Positions 55,751 through 64,000 of a stretch of 64,000 nucleotides of DNA are shown here, piece by piece. The DNA is from Bathymodiolus brooksi (Eukaryota > Mollusca > Bivalvia > Mytilida > Modiolidae). Under the pieces are notes generated by a model that searched no databases, was not told the origin of the DNA, and saw nothing but the letters and a program-made list of their open reading frames with translations. The stretch is from positions 22,971,462 through 23,035,461 of the forward strand of contig OY804589.1 of NCBI GenBank assembly GCA_963680875.1. Direction: 5' to 3'. The translations under genes were made by a program, and so were the position numbers. Numbering within the stretch: the first letter of the stretch is position 1; each line of letters starts with the position of its first letter.

Positions 55751-57222
55751 TTTAGATTTAACCACGGATTTTTTTCAGGAATTACAATATACAATAGGTG
55801 CTATGTCATCCTACTTGATATCAACATTTTTAATCTTTGGTTGTTTTCGAAGTCCACAATATTGAATTATATTGGGTCGTTATCGTAAGACGATGTGTGC
55901 TACATGTGGAACAGGAAGTGCTTACCATTCATGAGCACATGAGTTCACCCCTAGTGTGCTAGTTGGCTTTGTGTTTCTCAATCATTAGTTTTCTGCGTGA
56001 TGTTTTGTAGATCACTGTTATAAAGGGTTAACGGTAATCGAGAGTAGGATTTGTAGAATCAACCTTTAGTGTAAACATATTGTATTAAGTAATTCATTAA
56101 TACAATACAAGCATGAATATCTACAAACCATTCAGATGAATCATTAATAGGATTCGGAAACAAGTTACAAAACTTATATTAATCCGTTTCCTGAAGAAAT
56201 TAAATTTACAAAGCAGAATATATGCTCAAATGGTAGAAATTATAATGAATTAATATAATAATTAAGACAAATTAAACTTGATATAATAATATACAGTTAT
56301 ATGTGAAATTAAATAATGAAAAGAAATATGATATAAAGAGAAATAAAGTGGGCACATGCACTGTGTGTGTCATATGTCAAAAGACAAGTCGTAGTTTCAA
56401 TTGACAACTCTAATGTCTGTTTAATCGCTTCGAGAATCAACCTTTAGTCTGGTAGCATACCTGAAACCAAGTTTGAAGGCTTACTTGCCAACCGATGACT
56501 ATCTAAAAACTTTAAACAAGCTTAAGATTCGTATACATTGATGATGAATATCATCAAGCAGTTTGATATAAGATTTACGTAAAAGAAACATCCCTAATAT
56601 ATATTTAATCGAATCAACGATTTGTATATAAATGTTAGTGAAATGGACAATCCAGAAAAAACAGACAACATTGGGCCAAGTCACAGAATGAAGACACACA
56701 AAGTAAAGAAGAGTAAATATAACACAAAACAAAACTAAAAAGATGAGCAACGTCAAAGACACCGGCGATGAAGCTAGGGGCGCGCGAAGAATAAGCAGTT
56801 CCCGTTTCTTATAAGGCAATTGCCGTGTATAATTGTAAGAAAACCGTGGCATCTGAACACCAGTCGGTATTAGAAGCAACTTTATGAAGAATTAGGTACA
56901 TGCAAACACTTTATTTGAAGCATGTTAATAGGAGGTAGAAAGGTCTGTTTACTATCTAAGGTAAGACCTACAAATAAGTCATTCAAAGGACAGACAATGC
57001 AACGAAAAAAAGGAAATATGACAAAAAGACAACGAATGGATGACAAAACACTTCAGAGAAATTGAGCAAACTGGTTCGTTCAAAAACGTTAGCTATCTCA
57101 GATGCTCCGTAAGAGTCATCAGTTCTCGTTCCGCTAGTGGCTCCCGTTTGTTATCACGCTATGAAACATATGCGTTAATTTACAGTATTGATGTTTATGA
57201 TCTTTGACGAACTTTCTAGGGT
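55751..57222. other. AT-rich host DNA with two family C relatives
   Basis: 56640-56865 ('tggacaatccagaaaaaaca' to 'gcaattgccgtgta') and 56970-57165 ('caaaggacagacaatgcaac' to 'ttgttatcacg') are reversed copies. No gene. Confidence 0.55.
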
Positions 57223-57415
57223 GAGGGTTATGATGCTTAATGCCACTTTCAACAATATTTCAGTTATATCGTGGCGGCAAGTATTATTGGCGGAGGAAAC
57301 CGGAGTACGCGAGAGAAAAAAAACACCGTCCTGCCGTAAGTCATTGATAAACTTTATCACATAATGTTGTATCGAGTACACCTCGCCATGAGCGGTATTC
57401 GAACTCGCGAACATT
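57223..57415 (-). repeat. SINE family A
   Basis: Tail at left ('atgcttaatgccactttcaa'); stops at the B-box ('attcgaactcgcga'). Confidence 0.75.
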
Positions 57416-57870
57416 CTAATCTATTAAATACTTTATTGAATTGTTTCCTACAGTAGCTGACGACAACGTTATACTGTGTAAAAACGACATAAATGTGTAC
57501 AGTAATATATATTTTTGTGGTATTCCTGCTCTTATGTAACTATGTAACTCATAACAGTATCATATGTTTGTAATATTGAATATTAATTAAGATTTCACAT
57601 ATAACGATATAGCGGAAATATTGTTATGAATTGCGTTGAAAAACACTCCTTCCGAATCCTACGCTCCATTTAGTGGTATTCATGGCCGCCGTGGTGAAAT
57701 CGATGGATATACAATGGACTTCTACGCTCCAAATGTTATGAATACAATATGTCGTTGTTGATTTTTTAATAAACATTGCTATTCACAAATTAAGCGCATA
57801 TATGTTTCTGTGCTGCCATGTTTTATTCAGACTGTACTGGTTGATGTACAGTTAGCTTTCTGATGCACGT
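57416..57870. other. AT-rich host DNA, nothing recognised
   Basis: No repeat family or coding frame is supported. Confidence 0.45.
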
Positions 57871-58145
57871 TAATTGTTTGAGTGAGTGGGTGAATGAAGC
57901 CATTTTGTTTTAGCTATATCACGGTGAGAACAAGTTACATTTCGACGAGATACTGATGATGTCTGCTTTTTATTAGACCAACACAGTTGATCAGATTTTA
58001 ATAGTTCTAGCTCCCTGAAACAACAGTCCATGGATATATAGACATGTTGCTCCACTCGAACAGATTATTCTGATTTCGAGCCAATCAGTCATTGCACTTA
58101 TTCCTAAAACATGCGTGCTTAGTGGAGTTCTTGATATACCACAGC
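57871..58145 (-). repeat. SINE family B, body and tail
   Basis: Same order as the full copy at 42160 ('gagtgagtgggtgaatgaag', 'attagaccaacacagttgat', 'aacaacagtccatggatata'). Confidence 0.75.
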
Positions 58146-58197
58146 CCATGCCAGTACACCACATACGTTGTTGTTACTAAATATCTAAATATCTTTG

Positions 58198-58415
58198 GTT
58201 GTTTGTTTGTTTGTTTGTTTGTTTGATGGTGCTTAACGTCACTTTCAACAAAATTTCAGTTATATCGACCCGGAGAAAACCACCGACCTGTCGCAAGTCA
58301 CTGACAAACTTTATCACATAATGTTGTACACCTCACCTTGATCGAGATTCGAACTCGCACTATCAGTGGTGATAGGTATAAATCCAACTACCATATGATC
58401 ACGGCCACGATGAAC
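58198..58415 (-). repeat. SINE family A with a (TTTG)n end
   Basis: A tetranucleotide run at 58198-58222 lies directly at the SINE's 3' end, then 'ggtgcttaacgtcactttca' to 'ccaactaccatatgatcacg'. Confidence 0.75.
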
Positions 58416-58867
58416 CCTATCTCAATATGTAACTGCATATTGGTGCAGAAGCAAATTAAGAAAAATTCAATCAAAAACCTTTAAAATGTTGGAACTTCGA
58501 TCAGTGGCCCTTTTAATATTTATATTTTACCTATCATAGTTTGACCAAAAGATTACAGCATAACGTAGAAAAGAAAAACCAATAGAACAACAATCAATAA
58601 ACGTCACTTCACACGTATAGTGTTGTGTCTTAAGATGAATAAAGATGGCTTCAAACTTTAATCTGTCCTTTCATCATAGCTTAAGGCCCTTCCATTTTAC
58701 GATGATGAATATAAGGATTACAAAGAATGAAATGAGCTAGTACTTCGAGGTGGTCCCCACGGAATGTAAAAAATAAACAAAAAAATGTTCGAGAATACGT
58801 CATTAGAGTAGTATTTACTGTGTCAACAAAGAGGCAATCGAGTCATTACTTGCAAGAAGTAGGGAGT

Positions 58868-59092
58868 TAGTTTTATGGTGTTTAACGCCACTTTCAACAA
58901 CATTTCAGTTCTATTGTAGCGATCAGTTTTATTGGTGGAGGAAACCTGTCGTATGTCACTGACAAATTGTATCACATAATGTCCTATCGAGTACACTTCG
59001 CTTGAGCGAGATTCGAACTCACAACGTTAGTTGTGATAGGCACTGACTTAAATCCAACTACCATACAATCATGACCCCGACGCCCCTGCAAG
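58868..59092 (-). repeat. SINE family A
   Basis: 'agttttatggtgtttaacgc' to 'taccatacaatcatgacccc'. Confidence 0.8.
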
Positions 59093-59139
59093 TAGTAATG
59101 ACATAGTTAGGCTGGTTCATTGTCTTTAATAAAAATAAA

Positions 59140-59900
59140 ATGCTCGTATGTATGTATGTATGTATAGGGAGGTAGCATTGGATCATACCTCTATACACAT
59201 GATGTGTGGACTGTACTCAGTGTTGTCCTATGCTAAATAACCGTTATAGAATATCGAAGGGGCAATCAAAAATGGACAATCCAAAGAAACTGGCAACATA
59301 TGGTACACAAGACGATAAAAACAAAACAAAAACACAACACAATATGTGTTGGATATCCATATACGCAAACAAATACAAAGATTGTAAACAAGACATGAAC
59401 CCTCCTACAAATAACAGGAGGTACAGGACGAGCATCACAACACAGAACTCAGAACTTAAAAACACATAATAGAACAACACTAAAAAACTTTAAGAATGAG
59501 CATCACGGGCCCCATAAAAAACGGAAGTGAACTCAGGTACTTGCGGAGGGTAAATAGTTCCATTTCGTGCAAGAAATAAATGATATAGTTAGGCAGGTTC
59601 GTCGTCTATAATAAAAGAGTTTCCATGTGTATGCATAGTCAGGTAGTATTTATCATACTTCTCATCACGCATGTCTGTACTCAGTTATTTCCTACGCTAA
59701 ATAACCGATAGAGAATACCGAAGGGGCAATCAAAAATAATGGACAATCAAGAGAAACTGGCAACACAGGTCACACAATGAGACGAAAACAAAAACAAAAA
59801 CACAACACAATATGAGTTGGATATTACTATACGCAAGCAAACAGAAATAGCGTAAATAAGACATGGGCACTCCCACAAACATGAATCATGCTTCCCCACA
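59140..59900 (-). repeat. Duplicated segment with two family C relatives
   Basis: The stretch with 'tactcag', 'ctaaataaccg' and 'gaaggggcaatcaaaaat' occurs at 59215-59420 and again at 59690-59880. Both contain 'gagaaactggcaaca' type sequence. A (TATG)n run lies at 59145-59165. Confidence 0.75.
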
Positions 59901-60069
59901 CGCATAATATCAGGACTGCACTCGGTTACGTTCTATAAAATACTAGTACGCGAGTTGTGTATTTAATTTATCTCACACAAATAACGGACTCGCTTTTCAG
60001 GGCGGACAATCGAGGTCCTATTTCTCTCCGGTAGCAGACTATTTAGGGGTCTTTTTGTGTTTCATGAAT

Positions 60070-60994
60070 ATATGCGAGAGCTATTGTTTGTTTTGTTGAT
60101 ATTGATTGAATTGAACAAGACTGTTCAAATTTTCTTTTCATAAGAGATATTGCGACGAAGCTAACATTTTCTGGAGAAACTTCTTTTTTTGTTTACTCAT
60201 TACCGATCCTGGAAAATGTTTTGATGAATGATGAAATAATAATATTAAAGTTCAAATACACAGATTGATCTTACTGAGTCTCAATCGGCGATGTTATGGC
60301 GCACTTATTTACGACATTAGATTGCTAAAAATATCGTATCTTTATAGTCGAAATTGATTAAAAACACCAAATTTGACGGGAGAGCTAATTATTTCGCAGC
60401 AACCAGAGATCGTGTTTGTTGTCTAAATATAGATATACATAATCTGAAAATATAAAAACTGCCCATAAACATAAATTAACTTCTGGTTTTGATTATGCAA
60501 TCGGGTCATTACATATATCTCGAGTCTAATTATTTCGCAGCAACCAGAGATGCGTTGTTGTCTAAATATAGAGATGTCTAAAAATAAATAAAAAGATCTA
60601 CCCATCAAAACCAAATTGTTTCTGATATTAATCATGCGATCTGCTCATTACATATTTCTCGGGTCAACTCGAATTGACACCATAAATTAATATACTTTTA
60701 GACTTTAAGACTGTAATTAACCGGAATGTAAGAGAAATATGTGGCAAGTGTTTAAAGTTCTGGATCAAGACAGAGATATTCATATAAATAATGTTACACA
60801 GAGCAGTCTCGTTGTGAATTCGAATCCCGCTTAAGCGCGGTGTACTCGATACAACCTTATGTGATAAAGTTTGTCAACGACTTGAATCAGGATGGTGGTT
60901 TTCACCGGGTACACAGATTTCCTCCACCAATAAAACTGACCGCCACGATATTACTGAAATATTGTTGAAAATGGCGTTAAACACCATAAAACCA
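60070..60994. repeat. Segmental duplication, copy 1 (includes a SINE A)
   Basis: 60177-60487 matches 61183-61497 closely ('ttactcattaccgatcctgg', 'gcagcaaccagagatcgtgt'). A shorter inner copy lies at 60527-60632. A forward SINE family A follows at 60812-60994. Confidence 0.85.
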
Positions 60995-61084
60995 AACCCA
61001 ATCGCCTTTCAGAGTGGATGATAGAGGTTCTTTCCGGGAGCAGACGACTTAAGAGGTAGTGCTCTTTTTAGTGTTTTATGAATT

Positions 61085-61712
61085 GAGGTGAAATCTAGTT
61101 ATTGATTGTTTTGGTGATATTAGTGGAATTGAACAAGACTGTTTTTTGCCTAAGAGGTATTGCGACTAAACTAACACTTTCTGGAGAAACTTCTTTTTGT
61201 TGTTTACTCATTACCGATCCTGGAAAATGTTTGGATGAATGATGCAATAATAATATTAAAGTTCAAATACACAGATTTATTTTACTGACACTCAATCGGC
61301 GGTGTTATGGCACATTTATTTACGACATTAGACTGCTAAATATATCACATCGTTATTGTCGAAATTGATTAAAAACACCACATTTTACGGGAGAACTAAT
61401 TATTTCGCAGCAACCAGAGATCGTGTTTGTTGTCTAAATATAGATATATATAATCTGAAAATATAAAAACAACCCATAAAGATAAAATTACTTCTGGGTT
61501 AAAACAGAGATATTCATACAGATCAGTCACGTTGTGAATTCGAATCCCACTTAAGCGAGGTGTCTCGTTGCACCATTATGTGATAAAGTTAGTCAGTGAC
61601 TTGAGTCAGGATGGTAGTTTTCTCCTGGTACTCGGGTTTCTCCACCAATAAAACTGACCGCCACGATATAACTGAAATATTGCTGAAGGTGGCGTTAAGC
61701 AACCTAAACCAA
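61085..61712. repeat. Segmental duplication, copy 2 (includes a SINE A)
   Basis: Same order as copy 1, but lacking about 300 bp before the SINE (61524-61712). The SINE keeps 'gtgaattcgaatccc' and 'gctgaaggtggcgttaagca'. Confidence 0.85.
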
Positions 61713-62950
61713 CAAACCAGATCAATCTTTCCAGAAATTGATATGAGAGCAAGGAACGAGAACTCGAGAAGGTATTGTCGTAAAGGGAGGTACGCTGGTT
61801 TGGATGTGGGAAGTCAGACGCATAAAACGTCCTCGCGCCCCCTTCTTGTAATAGAGAGAAACGACAAGCTGCAGAATCTCCTATTGAGTACGGTTTCTAG
61901 GAATAGTCGCGGGTGGAATTTTGCAAGACCTATGCATCTGTTTCAGGTACGATTGGTAAAAGATGAATGGAGTGTTGCCTGATATGACCCCAGACAAGAT
62001 GTAACATATTTGCCCATTGCCAAAAAAAAAAAAAAAAAAAACAACAACAACAATAAACAACAAAAAACAAAGACAAACAAAAAAAAACAAAAAAAAACAA
62101 ACGTGAATTTTTAATTAAATTATCGTAGACCGTCAATGAGCACGATAACAATAAATGAATTATTTCCCTTTGTGTTAGACATTTTTTTTTCTTCGCTTTA
62201 CACCACAAAATGAGATTCTCGCGTGAACTATACCACGTTACAATACAATTATATTTTACGCCACACTTTCCATTCAAAACAACACATTTAAAGAATATTA
62301 CAAATTTAATAAAAGCTAAAACAAAAACCGATTTGCGCCTTTTTTGTACCATGCTCAGTTTTGTAGGTTCTTACATAATCCGTATTGACTGCTAATTTAA
62401 TTATCTATGCTCCTATTAGACCAATTGTCGTCCTATTCAATGAACTTGATTTACACAAACTAAATTCAATGCGCTCTAGTCTTTTCTTTCAATGGCTATT
62501 AAAAACACATAAATCTAGATTAAACTGGAAAATCAAAAACAAGAATAGAATTCTACAAAAATCAATTTAACCTAATGTGATAAATTTTGCTACTAAAATC
62601 TTAATAATGATCTGTTTGAAAAATAAAATAAAGACAATTTAAATTAATTCAATTTCCGACACAATCCAAACTCCTAACATCGACAAGAAGCGATTCTCTT
62701 TAAGACTTAATGTCCTTAATAAGATATTAAAATAAACAGGAACTACTTTTTAAACCACGTGACGTGTTGTACTTTTTGTTTCATTCAGGATATATTTATT
62801 TATTTTTATCTTTTTTTAGTTTTATATATTTGTTTTTTTTCAATTTGGCACATTTTTTCAATGGTCTTGTCTGCAAGAAGTGATTACGTCGAAATGGAAC
62901 ATTTTGTATTGTTTTGCCCATCAGCATTGCTTGGGCTGCAGAGTGGACTA
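61713..62950. other. Host DNA with low-complexity A-rich tract
   Basis: A-rich and (AAC)n-like sequence at 62022-62102. A 123-codon frame (61611-61982, plus) starts inside the SINE and has no recognisable domain. Confidence 0.5.
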
Positions 62951-62952
62951 CT

Positions 62953-63170
62953 GAGAGTTAGGGTTATGGTGTATAACGCCACTTTCAACAATATTTCCGC
63001 TTTTTCGTCTGAATCAATTTTATTGATGGAGGAAACCGGAGTACCCAGAAAAAAACCACCGACCTGTTACAAGTCATTGACAAACTGTATCACATAATGT
63101 TGTATCGAGTACACCTCGACATGAACAGGATTCGAACTCACAACTTTAGTGGTGCTAGGCACCGTTTATG
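62953..63170 (-). repeat. SINE family A
   Basis: 'gagttagggttatggtgtat' to 'acaggattcgaactcacaac' and beyond; a 3' end with 'agggtta' is shared with the copy at 481. Confidence 0.8.
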
Positions 63171-63784
63171 GACTGTAAATTCCAATAGTAAATGCATCTT
63201 TTAATCCAAGTCAGTTCCGGAGCACTTTAAACAAAACTACAATATATTTAACCTTTATTTACTTTTTTTTTTTTCTAACGTAAAATGTATTTTCACGTTA
63301 ATATCAATTATAATGCAATAAAAGGCAATTAATTCCAATACATAAATTTTTCAGAAATATTATTTGATTTTATTTGTCATAATTATTCCTGTTATTTAAT
63401 CTAACGTTGTACTTCTGTTTAGGATGAAACAAATATACAGCATAAATAATTTACAGTTAGCATTTATTTCTACATGTTATCAAATTCAGCAGAAATTTAA
63501 CTGATTCTTGTCCGTTTTGTTCAATTTTTAATTTGATACTATTTATTATATTTGATGTGTATTATATCAATGTTATCACATTGTCTCTACCATTAACTGC
63601 ATGTTTCGGAAATATTGCATTATTTTGTCTGTTGATCGTTGTATTGCTTTATCTTAATTTCTTGCCATTTTACGGGAGCTGTTGTGATCGCGATAGACAG
63701 TAAAATGATAAAACAAGAAATACCACACTGTCGGAACAAATCCAAAATTCATTCATTAAATTTTGAGTTCGTATCTTTTAATAA
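63171..63784. other. AT-rich host DNA, nothing recognised
   Basis: No frame or repeat family is supported. Confidence 0.5.
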
Positions 63785-64000
63785 TAACACAACGACGGGT
63801 GTCACTAGTGGAGCAAGGACTGCTTTCCGTTTGGAGTACCTGCATTATCCCTTGATTTCCTGTGTTGGTTTTCTGTGTAGTATTTTCTCAAACGTTGCTT
63901 CTCTTTTAGTCACTTTTCTGTTGGACATTATGGTGTCTGACCCCATTCCGTCTACGGCTTTTGATTATCACTTCGGTATCTTCAAATTTGCTTTCTATAC
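63785..64000 (+). repeat. Family C copy running off the window
   Basis: 'acgacgggtgtcactagtgg' to 'cacttcggtatcttcaaatt'. Confidence 0.7.

Noticed and set aside
61611..61982. 123-codon frame as a gene
   Set aside because: Starts inside a SINE and has no recognisable domain.

Overview
The window is animal nuclear DNA, most likely from a marine mollusc and probably a bivalve. The background is AT-rich and gene-poor. It is packed with tRNA-derived SINEs whose tails resemble the Meta-SINE type, with a mussel-like interspersed repeat, with small foldback/MITE elements and with minisatellites. The species call is an inference from repeat character, not from a marker gene.

Layout. 1-8061: host DNA with one SINE (481-752), a 61-copy 41-bp minisatellite (836-3336), a short 26-27-bp repeat and a class A G-protein-coupled receptor gene (4801-5969) that carries a frameshift. 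8068-22916: a nearly complete 14.8-kb Polinton/Maverick (adintovirus-like) element. It has inverted repeats of about 206 bp, AG...CT ends and an exact 6-bp target duplication (CATGGC). 22996-24014: a broken Tc1-like transposase directly beside it. 24228-64000: host repeat desert. It holds foldback elements, a 49-bp satellite of about 70 copies (25634-29043), a 17-bp minisatellite grown inside a MITE (35537-36058), a LINE 3' end (33489-33916), many SINEs and segmental duplications near 60-61.7 kb. I find no intact host gene to the right of the Polinton.

The Polinton genes all lie on the minus strand. From right to left they are: a spliced leader region; protein-primed DNA polymerase B; a small Bcl-2-like (BH1) ORF; a protein with two PC4-like ssDNA-binding domains; an FtsK/HerA-type packaging ATPase with a zinc finger and proline-rich repeats; a basic membrane-active small protein; a conserved protein of unknown function; a DDE integrase with a chromodomain; a small membrane protein; the penton-like minor capsid protein; the major capsid protein; and an adenain-type maturation protease. 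They supply replication (PolB, perhaps PC4), integration (INT), packaging (ATPase) and virion assembly and maturation (capsid proteins, protease). The late block from the ATPase to the protease is nearly gap-free.

The most notable points are these. (1) The major capsid frame has five in-frame stops and no net indel, while every neighbour is open. (2) The only good polymerase start codon is in a 26-nt exon behind a chain of small leader exons with consensus splice sites. (3) The terminal repeats carry E2F, CRE/ATF and ETS motifs like an adenovirus early promoter, and CCAAT clusters precede two transcription units. (4) A Bcl-2-like ORF lies beside fragments of host repeats inside the element. 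(5) The 49-bp satellite carries an invariant let-7 seed-match in every copy on its minus strand.
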